Origin: an uncultured Eggerthella sp.
Lineage (GTDB): Bacteria; Actinomycetota; Coriobacteriia; Coriobacteriales; Eggerthellaceae
Assembly: GCA_900553605.1 (NCBI GenBank)
Contig: USDX01000004.1
Coordinates: 57,218-121,217, forward strand
Reading direction: 5' to 3'
Length of the DNA: 64,000 nucleotides
Position 1 is the stretch's first letter. Each line of letters starts with the position of its first letter. Made by a program: the position numbers and the translations under genes. Below are positions 1 through 6,762 of the stretch, in pieces. Below the pieces are notes generated by a model. The model was not told the origin of the DNA. It searched no databases and saw only the letters and a program-made list of their open reading frames with translations.

Positions 1-151
1 CCTCGATCTGTTCTTCGTCCATACCGTTGGTATCAACTGCTTCAAGCTTAGCTACGGCAGCTGCGGCTTTTACCTGCTCTGCCTTCACTGCTTCCAGCTG
101 CTGCGAAGAGGCATCGATGAGCTTGCCATATGTTGCAGTTTGATGATTACG
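1..151 (-). pseudogene. Headless coding fragment, Ala/Glu-rich coiled-coil-like
   Basis: On the minus strand one frame stays open from the TGA at 152-154 down to the window edge. From about base 127 it encodes a soluble, heptad-like stretch (GKLIDASSQQLEAVKAEQ, then an Ala-rich run and an acidic DTNGMDEEQIE). No ATG start with a ribosome site lies upstream, and the residues before GKL look random. The 5' part of the gene therefore seems to be missing at the junction near 125-131, where the radical SAM fragment begins on the other strand. The family is not recognised, and the rest lies outside the window. Confidence 0.5.
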
Positions 152-402
152 TCATTGCGGATTTATTGAGAGATGACTTTCTCGATGTGGAGGAAAAAAT
201 TAGCAATTCCGCTTTTTCGATTTTGGGCGTTGAATCATTTTCCGGATGTTCGAATTGCGAATTGAAGTATTTATGCGGGGGAGGATGTCGCGCCCGTTCA
301 TTGTATGCCTGCAGGAATATCCATTATCGTGACCCATATTGCGCTTTAGTTCGGAAGTTGTATGGCCTGCTCGGCGATTTTCTCAGAAAAGCTTATGCGT
401 GA
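130..402 (+). pseudogene. C-terminal SPASM fragment of a radical SAM peptide maturase
   Basis: Ninety codons encode only the end of a SPASM-type radical SAM enzyme. CSNCELKYLCGGGCRARS (about residues 40-57) and a later DPYCALV give the CxxC...C...C pattern that binds an auxiliary iron-sulfur cluster. Such maturases install thioether or other crosslinks in ribosomal peptides. The TIM-barrel with the CxxxCxxC motif is absent, and the reading frame is closed by a TGA at 118-120, so the gene is cut off at its 5' side. Low GC, like the lanthipeptide genes downstream, suggests a shared foreign origin. SPASM identification is firm; the original substrate is unknown. Confidence 0.75.
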
Positions 403-430
403 CCGATTAGCTTCTACCGTTAAGGCGAAT

Positions 431-496
431 AACTATGGACATAGTTTATTGATAGCAGTAACAAATAACTAATTAATCACTTCTGCTAATTAGTTA
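431..496. promoter_or_regulatory. Two inverted repeats before the small ORF and DUF2975 operon
   Basis: AACTATG-GA-CATAGTT (431-446) is a perfect 7-base-arm repeat. TAACTAATTA (466-475) and TAATTAGTTA (487-496) form 10-base arms around an 11-base spacer, ending at the Shine-Dalgarno AAGGAG. AACT/AGTT palindromes recur before the LanKC remnant at 1599-1631. They could be operators for the XRE protein encoded at 1205, which is inference. Confidence 0.4.
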
Positions 497-507
497 AGGA
501 GTTAGTG

Positions 508-630
508 ATGATTTTCTATTCTGTTCCTGCTCGACAAGTTTCGGGTTGCCTGAATATCGGCCTGCTCAATGGTTGCGTATGCATTGGCATTCAGGGCTTG
601 CCAAGCGGGAAGCCAAAACTGAATTGTTAG
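508..630 (+). CDS. Small Cys-containing ORF, 40 aa, unrecognised
   Basis: An ATG at 508 follows AAGGAG with 6-7 bases of spacing and opens a 40-codon frame ending in TAG. The peptide has four cysteines (C14, C23, C25, C40), a hydrophobic Gly/Ile/Leu middle and a basic Pro/Lys tail (SGKPKLNC). It sits between the SPASM maturase fragment and the DUF2975 gene, in a region with peptide-modification genes. It could therefore be a relic precursor peptide, or simply a chance ORF with a good ribosome site. No leader motif of a known RiPP class is visible. Confidence 0.35.
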   Translation: MIFYSVPARQVSGCLNIGLLNGCVCIGIQGLPSGKPKLNC

Positions 631-649
631 CGGTGAAAGGAAAGCGCAG

Positions 650-1195
650 TTGTTTGGAGAGCTAGATGGGGCGAAAGCCTCTTTGCAACGCTTGGAAAAT
701 ATTGCAAAACCCTTGTATATAGCTTTGCGGGGCATTATGGCGGTGTTTATCGTGGGATGGGTTCTGCTCTTTCTTGCATTATTCATCTCTTTGGCGACTT
801 CAGGGATTGGTTTACCTGGCTTAGCTGGACATTTTCTCTATGCTGTTCCCGTTATGGTGTTCGCTTTTCTGAACGTGTACATTCTTTATGTGATTGGGAG
901 CATTTTCGGTTCAATACGCCATGGGGATACGCCGTTTACGATGCGGGTTTCCCGTCAAATCAAGGCAGTGAGCTTTTTGCTGCTTGCCAGTTTTCTTCTT
1001 GAAGCTTTTGTTTCCGCAATCCCCTTTGATGGTTATTCTCTTGGCATCATGAGGATTGGTTTAGCGAGGCAAGAGGGCGGAGTAGTGGCCAATTTGAGCG
1101 TTTCAACTTTAATAGCTTCGGTAATTGGTTTTGTTTTGTCATATGTGTTTAAATACGGAGCATTGTTGCAACAATTGTCGGACGATACGGTTTAG
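650..1195 (+). CDS. DUF2975 family membrane protein
   Basis: This 181-residue protein starts at TTG 650 behind GAAAGGAAA. It has about four hydrophobic helices (roughly residues 25-50, 60-85, 105-130 and 148-172), with a basic cytosolic loop around SIRHGDTPFTMRVSRQIK typical of DUF2975 proteins. It is followed 9 bases later by a small XRE regulator. The same pair occurs in Bacillus as YoaS/YozG. Its molecular job is unknown; membrane proteins of this kind are thought to sense or control the partner regulator. It lies in the low-GC island and shares the transcript of the regulator, which ends at the 1494 terminator. Confidence 0.8.
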   Translation: MFGELDGAKASLQRLENIAKPLYIALRGIMAVFIVGWVLLFLALFISLATSGIGLPGLAGHFLYAVPVMVFAFLNVYILYVIGSIFGSIRHGDTPFTMRVSRQIKAVSFLLLASFLLEAFVSAIPFDGYSLGIMRIGLARQEGGVVANLSVSTLIASVIGFVLSYVFKYGALLQQLSDDTV

Positions 1196-1204
1196 GGGCT
1201 TGCT

Positions 1205-1474
1205 TTGACTATAGTGTTCAACTTGGACAAATTGCTTGCTTCGAGAAAGATGCAGTCTGTCGAGCTGGCGGAAAAGCTCGATTGTACGGTTCAGACGGTA
1301 TCGAGGATAAAAAACGGGAAGATTCGTGCGTTAAGAATCGACAGTCTTGATAGGATTTGTGAAGTTTTCGGCTGTCAACCTGGTGATTTACTCGAGTATC
1401 TTAGCGATGAAGAGGCTGGAAAAAGATACGGTGAGACCTTTTTGGAGGAGTATAAAAAATATCATAGTCAATAG
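1205..1474 (+). CDS. XRE/Cro-family HTH regulator (YozG-like)
   Basis: This 89-residue protein is a single helix-turn-helix domain. ELAEKLDCTVQTVSRIKNGK (about residues 20-39) is the DNA-binding core and DRICEVFGCQPGDLLEYL completes the fold, matching the YozG-type regulators that accompany DUF2975 proteins. The start is TTG 1205, as the next in-frame starts would clip the conserved N-terminus. It is co-transcribed with the DUF2975 gene. AACT/AGTT inverted repeats lie both before its operon and before the lanthipeptide remnants, so it may control both, but nothing in the sequence proves that. Confidence 0.85.
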   Translation: MTIVFNLDKLLASRKMQSVELAEKLDCTVQTVSRIKNGKIRALRIDSLDRICEVFGCQPGDLLEYLSDEEAGKRYGETFLEEYKKYHSQ

Positions 1475-1493
1475 ACGCTATTGCGCTTGATGA

Positions 1494-1525
1494 TGGGCAC
1501 TGGAATTCACCAGTGCCCATTTTTT
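1494..1525 (+). terminator. Intrinsic terminator after the XRE gene
   Basis: TGGGCACTGG (1494-1503) pairs with CCAGTGCCCA (1510-1519) across a six-base loop and is followed by six Ts. The perfect 10-base-pair stem ends the DUF2975/XRE transcript and separates it from the lanthipeptide locus. Confidence 0.9.
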
Positions 1526-1598
1526 ATGTTTAAAAACCGCCCACCGTTCAGGTCAACCGCCTATCCTCGGTTTCTTTCTGAGTGCTAATAAATAATGC

Positions 1599-1631
1599 TT
1601 AACTTTAAGAAGTTAAAAGAAACAGTTAACT
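1599..1631. promoter_or_regulatory. AACT/AGTT palindromes before the lanthipeptide locus
   Basis: TTAACTT-TAAG-AAGTTAA (1599-1616) is a perfect 7-base-arm inverted repeat, followed 8 bases later by the palindrome AGTTAACT (1624-1631). They lie 34 bases or more before the ATG of the LanKC remnant and resemble the repeats at 431-496, so a common regulator is plausible. Confidence 0.4.
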
Positions 1632-1664
1632 TATTAATATTTCATTTCCATTAGGGGGGCTATT

Positions 1665-1990
1665 ATGAGGCATGGTCACCATAACTTAACCAATTACAGA
1701 ATGCTTCATATTGTTAAAGAAAACAGAGTCTTCTTCTTGCGAAGTCCCTTCGGATTGGGCTTGTCAGTTTGATTCAACCTGGAGATATTTATTTCCCGCA
1801 AAGGTGAACTTGCCTGATCGGGGATGGAAGATCCACCTAAGCTCGTGTCCTACGGAAGCTCAATTACTGCTCGATAAATGGTGGTTCTTGCTTATTGGTT
1901 GATTATTCAACTGGTTCCGCTGGGCTGATCGGATTTCTCCTGTCGTTGGCCGAGCATCCTTTTGGATGGTTTCCCGTTTCTCTTCATTGA
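1665..1990 (+). pseudogene. Remnant of class III lanthipeptide synthetase (LanKC): N- and C-terminal ends only
   Basis: LanKC enzymes carry lyase, kinase and cyclase domains in about 800-900 residues. Here an ATG at 1665 with AGGGGGG upstream opens a frame reading NYRMLHIVKENRVFF, like the LanKC N-terminus, that stops at 1772. The next frame (1711-1902) continues with WRYLFPAK and then DRGWKIHLSSCPTEAQLLLD, the conserved GWKIHxS box of the lyase region. A third frame (1901-1990) gives DYSTGSAGLIGFLLSLAEHP, matching the extreme C-terminus of the cyclase domain (TGSAG). About 700 or more codons are gone, including the whole kinase, and one frameshift precedes the deletion. The remnant lies directly before the precursor gene, as in SapB-type loci. 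Confidence 0.8.
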
Positions 1991-2027
1991 TATAAGAGGT
2001 CACGAATTGTGAAGGGAGGTGGAAAGA

Positions 2028-2150
2028 ATGGGTTCGATGTTGGATCTTCAGTCGCTTGAAGCTTCTAACGACGCAATTGACCCAAGGGCATCTGGGGCTA
2101 GCTTTATGTGCAATGGCGATAACGGCTCTGTGAGCCTCTGGTGTGGTTAA
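2028..2150 (+). CDS. Class III lanthipeptide precursor peptide (SapB/RamS-like), LanA
   Basis: This 40-residue peptide has a strong ribosome site (GGGAGGTGG) ending 5 bases before ATG 2028. Its leader contains LDLQSLE (residues 5-11), the box that class III synthetases bind; the RamS precursor of SapB has FDLQSME in the same place. The C-terminal core starts near residue 20: RASGASFMC holds Ser22-x2-Ser25-x2-Cys28, a labionin-type unit, followed by NGDNGSVSLWCG with Ser34, Ser36 and Cys39. RamS likewise ends in two Ser-rich units each closed by Cys. The ORF is intact although the synthetase beside it is destroyed, so any modification would have to come from elsewhere. Confidence 0.85.
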   Translation: MGSMLDLQSLEASNDAIDPRASGASFMCNGDNGSVSLWCG

Positions 2151-2161
2151 GCCGGAACAAT

Positions 2162-2187
2162 GCCGGGCATACGGAAGCGTGCCCGGC
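2162..2187 (+). terminator. Hairpin between precursor and transporter genes
   Basis: GCCGGGCA (2162-2169) pairs with TGCCCGGC (2180-2187). No T-tract follows. A hairpin here is common in lanthipeptide loci, where it protects or partly terminates the abundant precursor transcript while letting some transcription continue into the transporter genes. Confidence 0.6.
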
Positions 2188-2216
2188 GATTGCTGTAAAA
2201 GGAGCGTGTTTTTCCT

Positions 2217-2945
2217 ATGACACCCTTAATTGACGCGAGCGCAATAAGGAAATCCTTTGTCTATGGCAAAGGGAAAAACCTTCGAAAGAATGAGGTTCTG
2301 CGTGGAATCGATTTTTCGATTAATGCAGGTGAGTTTGTTTCCATCGTCGGTCCAAGTGGCTCAGGGAAAACAACCCTCCTAAATTGCCTTTCGGGCCTCG
2401 AAGAAACAGATTCGGGCTCTGTTGTTCTTGACGGTATCCCTCTTTCCTCGATGAGTGCCAAGAAAAGAGATGAGACCAGAAGACGCTTAATCAGTTTTAT
2501 CTTTCAGGATTTAAACCTCATTCCATCGCTGAATGCGGTAGATAACGTTTGGATTCCTGCGCGCCTGTCTGGAAAGAAGGTCACGAAAAAAGATGCGCTT
2601 GCTTTGCTGGATAACCTTGGCATTGCTGATAAGGCGAAAAGCTATTCAGGTTCTTTATCGGGAGGAGAGAGGCAACGTATCGCGATAGCCCGATCTGTTG
2701 CGGTTGATGCTCCGATACTGTTTGCGGACGAGCCCACGGGGTCTCTTGATGTTGAGAATACGCGAGCGGTGATGGGTATGATGCGGCGAGAAACAGAAAA
2801 AAACAATCGTACCGTTGTGATGGTAACCCATGATTTGATGGCAGCTGCTTACTCCGATCGCGTTGTGGTCTTGAAGGATGGGAAGGTTGCTGCGGAGCTT
2901 AGTCATCCGGCCGCACATGAGATTGCCTTTTTGTTAGAGGAGTAG
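2217..2945 (+). CDS. ABC transporter ATPase of the lanthipeptide locus (MacB/LolD type)
   Basis: This 242-residue ATPase is complete: Walker A GPSGSGKTT (residues 45-53), Q-loop Q97, signature LSGGERQ (147-153), Walker B ILFADEP (167-173) and switch His205. The sequence belongs to the LolD/MacB/BceA branch, which pairs with FtsX-like permeases; the permease gene follows after 2 bases. In lanthipeptide loci such pairs give producer immunity or export. It starts 66 bases after the precursor gene, so it was probably read from the same promoter. Nothing in this gene is broken, unlike the synthetase and the exporter. Confidence 0.9.
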   Translation: MTPLIDASAIRKSFVYGKGKNLRKNEVLRGIDFSINAGEFVSIVGPSGSGKTTLLNCLSGLEETDSGSVVLDGIPLSSMSAKKRDETRRRLISFIFQDLNLIPSLNAVDNVWIPARLSGKKVTKKDALALLDNLGIADKAKSYSGSLSGGERQRIAIARSVAVDAPILFADEPTGSLDVENTRAVMGMMRRETEKNNRTVVMVTHDLMAAAYSDRVVVLKDGKVAAELSHPAAHEIAFLLEE

Positions 2946-2947
2946 TC

Positions 2948-4267
2948 ATGTGGCGTTTGTTTGTTTCCGACTTGCGAGATAGATGGCTTGATTGGGCAGG
3001 AGTTCTTCTCGTTGCTTTCTTTTGCGGCCTTGCTGGCGGTTGGTCGGATTTGCTCATTTCTTCATCGTACGGATTGGAGTCAGACGCTTCGAGGCGCTTG
3101 TTTAATGCAGGTACGGCAACGTTATTTTTGACATGGGTTGCATCGGTTCCTGTGTCTGCTTCTGTAGCACGACTTGTCGCAAAGAAAAAAGAGCCTATTT
3201 ATGCTGTATGGCGTTTATTGGGCATGCGCAGAAGGTATGCGGGTCTTTGTTTTTTCACTCAGATGACAACGGTTTCATTCCTTGGGTTAACATTGGGCCT
3301 CCTTGCTTTTGGCTCTATGATCCCATGTTTTGACGGCATCGTTCCTTCTCTGGGAGCCCGTCTCGATTTCGTGCCTAGCATTACAGTTATCTGTGTCGAG
3401 CTTCTTTCGTTCGTTTTTGGCGGATTGGGAAGTTTTGTTTCATCTTTGAACGTTTCTCCCGTTAAGGCGTTTGACGGTCAATCCCTGCCTAGGAAAAGGC
3501 TTAGCGTTTTTCGCGTTATTGTCGGTGTTGTTTCTGCTATTTGCCTTTTTTCTTTAATTGCAATTTCCGCTAGCTCCGATCCTCTGTCTCGGGTTAGCTG
3601 CCTTGTTTTTCTTCCGTTCATCGCTGCGTTATTCTGCTCTCTCTTTTTGAGGTTGCTGCTTCCATGGGCGGTAAAACTGTGGACTAAGGTCGTTCCCTGG
3701 AAGGACTCGCCGGTCTGGCTGGTTGCTCGGAGCAAAATTCTTTTTTACTCCGATGAGGCAGTTGCAATCCAGATGCCGATAGCGATAGGGGTTTCATTGG
3801 CTACAGGGCTCATTCTTGTTGTTGAGGTTCTGGTTGTTTACCTGGAGGAACAGGGGATTAAAGCGAGTGGGGTTAACGTTGAGCAGATGCTGTCATTCCT
3901 TGGTGCACCTATTTTGGTTTGCATTGCCGGTGCTGTTGCGGTTGTCGCAATGTCGGCCAGCGACAGGGTCATTGAGGGAGAAACGCTGGTTTCGTGCGGG
4001 TCGAGCAACCAGGCTGTCTTCGGAATGGCGGTATGCGAGTCATTTATCCATGCGTTCAATGCTCTTCTTATGGGTTTGGCGTGTGCGTTAGCATCGGGAG
4101 CTATTGCTTCCGCTGTCTGTTCTTCTCTCTTTCCACTGTCGGCTTGTCTTGCCCCCTCTTTAATTGTCTTCTTGCTTTCGTTCGTGGTTATTTTGCCTCC
4201 TATGTTGGTGGTGTTGCCGGGTGCAAGAATTGGAAGACTTCGCGTTGGTTGCAAACCTGTGGAATAG
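2948..4267 (+). CDS. FtsX-like ABC permease of the lanthipeptide locus
   Basis: This 439-residue membrane protein starts at ATG 2948, two bases after the ATPase stop. It has about eight hydrophobic segments in two blocks (residues about 15-150 and 190-430), an arrangement seen in FtsX/MacB-type permeases but without a large periplasmic domain. It most likely forms a transporter with the preceding ATPase and removes peptide from the membrane for immunity or export. It resembles permeases beside actinobacterial lanthipeptide and bacteriocin genes. The family is clear from layout; the substrate is inferred from context only. Confidence 0.8.
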   Translation: MWRLFVSDLRDRWLDWAGVLLVAFFCGLAGGWSDLLISSSYGLESDASRRLFNAGTATLFLTWVASVPVSASVARLVAKKKEPIYAVWRLLGMRRRYAGLCFFTQMTTVSFLGLTLGLLAFGSMIPCFDGIVPSLGARLDFVPSITVICVELLSFVFGGLGSFVSSLNVSPVKAFDGQSLPRKRLSVFRVIVGVVSAICLFSLIAISASSDPLSRVSCLVFLPFIAALFCSLFLRLLLPWAVKLWTKVVPWKDSPVWLVARSKILFYSDEAVAIQMPIAIGVSLATGLILVVEVLVVYLEEQGIKASGVNVEQMLSFLGAPILVCIAGAVAVVAMSASDRVIEGETLVSCGSSNQAVFGMAVCESFIHAFNALLMGLACALASGAIASAVCSSLFPLSACLAPSLIVFLLSFVVILPPMLVVLPGARIGRLRVGCKPVE

Positions 4268-4314
4268 GGGTTGGGTCTTGATGTCTTTTTCTCCGATAGA
4301 AGGAGTTCGATTCC

Positions 4315-6018
4315 ATGCGAGTGATAATGATTCTGCTGAAAAGGTATGCCCCTGTTCTGAGGTGGACATTTGGTGCTTGTTTGGTTCTCGGTTTGCTGGG
4401 GACAGGCAATCTTGCTGCTCCAACCACAATATGGAGGGGCCCTGATTCAGGCTGTGCAAAATGGGGCAAATGCCTTTACCCCTTTGGTGATTTTGCTGGT
4501 GCTTCTTGTTGCAAATGCGCTATTAACTATGGGTCAGCAAGCATTGGTTGCCGAAATAGCCGAGAGGTTAGCTAGACGGATAAGGGGCCATTTAGTCCAT
4601 TCTTTTTTGCCTTGTCGGCCTTGGCGCAGGAGGCTCGGCCGTCGGGTTGGTATTCTCAGCGCATTGTGAGCGATGTTGAATTGATAAAGAGACTTCCTGG
4701 CCAATTAGCTTCCCTCGCTCAATCCCTTTTCGTATTCATTGGGTCATTTGTTGCTCTTGTTTCTGTTTCTCCTGCAACGTTTGTCATCGGTTTGGGATTT
4801 GGGCTTTTGTCCTTGCGCTTTTCCATAGTTGTTTCGAGTCCGATGTCTGGCTACAGGAAAGAGGTTCAGGAGCTTCTTCTGCGAATTACGGTAAAGATTC
4901 AGGAGTTTGCTCTTTCAAATCGTCTTTTGAGATCGCATAATGCATGGGGCTTAGCGGAGAAATCTCTTGGAACCGAGATAGATGGTGCCGTAAAAGCTGG
5001 TTTCAGGTTGTCTTTGCTTTCCGGCTTCCTCTCTCCGATCTCGTCTGTTTTGATGCAGCTTGCAAATATTGGAACAATCCTATTTGCTTCCTGGCAGGTT
5101 GCCGCAGGAACTATGGCATTTTCCGATCTTGTTGTTTTCCTGATGTACCTTTCTTATTTCTCGTCTTCTGTAAGCCAGTTTGTCGGGTTCGTTTCGTATG
5201 CACGTGAGGCTGCGGTGGGCTACGAACGCATTGAAGATTTTGAAACGCTGGCTCATCCCGAAGGATCTCCTTCTTTGCCTTGTTGTTGCGGGGGTATTCC
5301 GCCTTGCCCCTCTTTCGTGTTTGATCGCGTTTCATTTCGCTATCCATCGTCTTCGGATGATTCGCTGATTGACGCTTCATTTTGCGTGCCTTCCGGGGAG
5401 ATAACCGCGTTGGTCGGAGCTTCGGGTGGGGGAAAGACAACTTGCTTGGGTCTGATTGAGCGTTTCTTCTCGCCTACTAAGGGCGAGATTTTTCTCGATG
5501 ACATTGAATTGTCGAGTATTCCGCTTGAGGAGTACAGGGATTCGAATGGGTTTATAGACCAATCCGCAAGCTTGATTAGCGGTACTGTGGAGGAGGATCT
5601 AAGGCTTGGTAATCCTTCGGCATCTTGTTCCGATATGGAGAACGCCCTTGGTTCTGTGGGGTTGGGCGGCCTTCCTCTTGATAGGGAGGTTGGCGAGAGG
5701 GGTTTGTCGCTGTCTGGCGGACAAAGGCAGCGCATCGCATTGGCTAGGACCGTCGTCCGCAATCCTCAAATACTCATTCTCGATGAGCCAACTTCCAGTC
5801 TTGATGGGATTTCTGAGCGTGAGATAGACCTTCTTCTGAGAGACCTTTTTGGGGGACGAACGATTGTCTATGCCGCTCATAGACTGTCATCTATTCTGAA
5901 TGCGGACTGGATCGTTGTCCTTAATGAGGGAAAGATAGAGGGACAAGGGAGGCATCAAGATTTATACAATAGCTGCCTATATTATCGTAGCTTAATCGAT
6001 TCTCAGTCAGAGGCATAA
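4315..6018 (+). pseudogene. ABC exporter (TMD-NBD half-transporter) with two frameshifts
   Basis: Read as one protein this is a roughly 567-residue type I exporter, but three frames are needed. ATG 4315 (AGGAG 9 bases before) opens the first transmembrane helix. Near 4405-4420 the homologous reading moves to the frame encoding LLLQPQYGGALIQAV and AEIAERLARRIRGHLVHSF. Near the T-run at 4603-4608 it returns to the first frame (PSGWYSQRIVSDVELIK). The rest is intact: Walker A GASGGGKTT, signature LSGGQRQ, Walker B ILILDEP, H-loop AAHR. Relatives export lanthipeptides (RamA/RamB of the SapB locus). The two shifts cancel (+1, then -1), so either the gene is dead or one or both are sequencing errors; the second is in a homopolymer. 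Confidence 0.75.
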
Positions 6019-6039
6019 TCGCGCCAGCCCGATAAACGA

Positions 6040-6063
6040 AATGCCGTCCAAAGGGACGGCATT
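6040..6063 (-). terminator. Terminator of RNase P RNA
   Basis: AATGCCGTCC (6040-6049) pairs perfectly with GGACGGCATT (6054-6063) around an AAAG loop. On the minus strand it lies just beyond the 3' end of rnpB and is followed by a short T-rich stretch, so it most likely ends that RNA. It could also stop transcription from the exporter gene on the plus strand. Confidence 0.75.
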
Positions 6064-6069
6064 GAAATA

Positions 6070-6403
6070 CGAGTGAGCCTATAAGCCGGGTTCTGTAATC
6101 GGCAACCATTTATCTCGACTTTGCGTCGCCGCAAAGCTCAAGCACGCAACCCGAATGCACGGAAGGGCGGCCGTGTGGCATTCCTATTTACGCTTGCTCC
6201 AGATGGGGTTTACCAAGCTACGTTGTTGCCAACGCACTGGTGCGCTTTTACCGCACCGTTTCAGCTTTTCTCCTGCACGCAGGGGAGTCTTCTTTTCTGT
6301 GGCACTGTCCGTCGGGTCGCCCCGCCCAGCCGTTAGCTGGCATCTTGCCCTTGGGAGCCCGGACTTTCCTCATGCTTGCGCACGCGATTGCCCGGCTCAC
6401 TCG
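6070..6403 (-). ncRNA. rnpB: RNase P RNA, catalytic subunit
   Basis: The minus strand carries the diagnostic ends of bacterial RNase P RNA: GAGGAAAGTCCGGGCTCCC near the 5' end and ACAGAACCCGGCTTATAGG at the 3' end. CGAGTGAGCC at the 5' end pairs with GGCTCACTCG at the 3' end to close helix P1, fixing the limits at about 6403 and 6070 (334 bases). The ribozyme removes 5' leaders from tRNA precursors together with the RnpA protein. Transcription would begin about 7-8 bases after the TATAAT described next. Confidence 0.95.
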
Positions 6404-6410
6404 AGGTTGT

Positions 6411-6438
6411 ATTATACATTGTTCTACGAACAATGTAT
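6411..6438 (-). promoter_or_regulatory. rnpB promoter embedded in an 11-base-arm inverted repeat
   Basis: On the minus strand TATAAT (6416-6411) lies 7-8 bases before the rnpB 5' end, with a weak -35 AATACA (6439-6434) and 17-base spacing. ATACATTGTTC and GAACAATGTAT (6414-6424 and 6428-6438) form a perfect inverted repeat with a 3-base centre that covers almost the whole promoter, the shape of a repressor operator. Confidence 0.65.
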
Positions 6439-6514
6439 TGAATTGACGCTGCAGCCAAGCCAGGCGCCTCATCTTGCTTCTCCAAACAGGCTTGATGGGC
6501 GAAGCCCGCCTGGA

Positions 6515-6575
6515 ATTCTGCTCGGACAAACTGAGCAGAATGCATCCGCCTGGATGCTTGGTTTGGGGACCAAGC
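6515..6575. other. Chain of three hairpins in the rnpB-thiN intergenic region (6404-6762)
   Basis: The 359-base gap holds no convincing ORF. Three perfect hairpins follow one another: ATTCTGCTC/GAGCAGAAT (6515-6541, 9 pairs), GCATCC/GGATGC with a GCCT loop (6542-6557), and GCTTGGT/ACCAAGC (6556-6575). The third shares bases 6556-6557 with the second. A further CCAGGCG...CGCCTGG pairing lies to the left. They precede the thiamin pyrophosphokinase gene by about 190 bases. The block could be an unrecognised leader or small RNA, on either strand. Confidence 0.45.
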
Positions 6576-6762
6576 ATGACACTGGCATGTTTGCCGACGG
6601 AAATTTAAGGCACCGGATTGGCCCTCGCTGACTGATATGGACCTGAGGGTTTCAGAAAAATCCTCTATGATGTTTCCTCGATCTCTGGCTTCTACTTTGC
6701 GTTTTTCTGGTTTCATGGTTGCGAACGATTCTCGTGCTCGTCCACTCTGAAAGGACTTTCAT

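Noticed and set aside
502..786. Minus-strand ORF of 94 codons opposite the small ORF and DUF2975 start
   Set aside because: No ribosome site and runs through the coding start of the DUF2975 gene.
6121..6631. Plus-strand ORFs of 68-158 codons across 6121-6631
   Set aside because: They lie on top of RNase P RNA and its promoter; codon pattern is not coding and no ribosome sites are seen.
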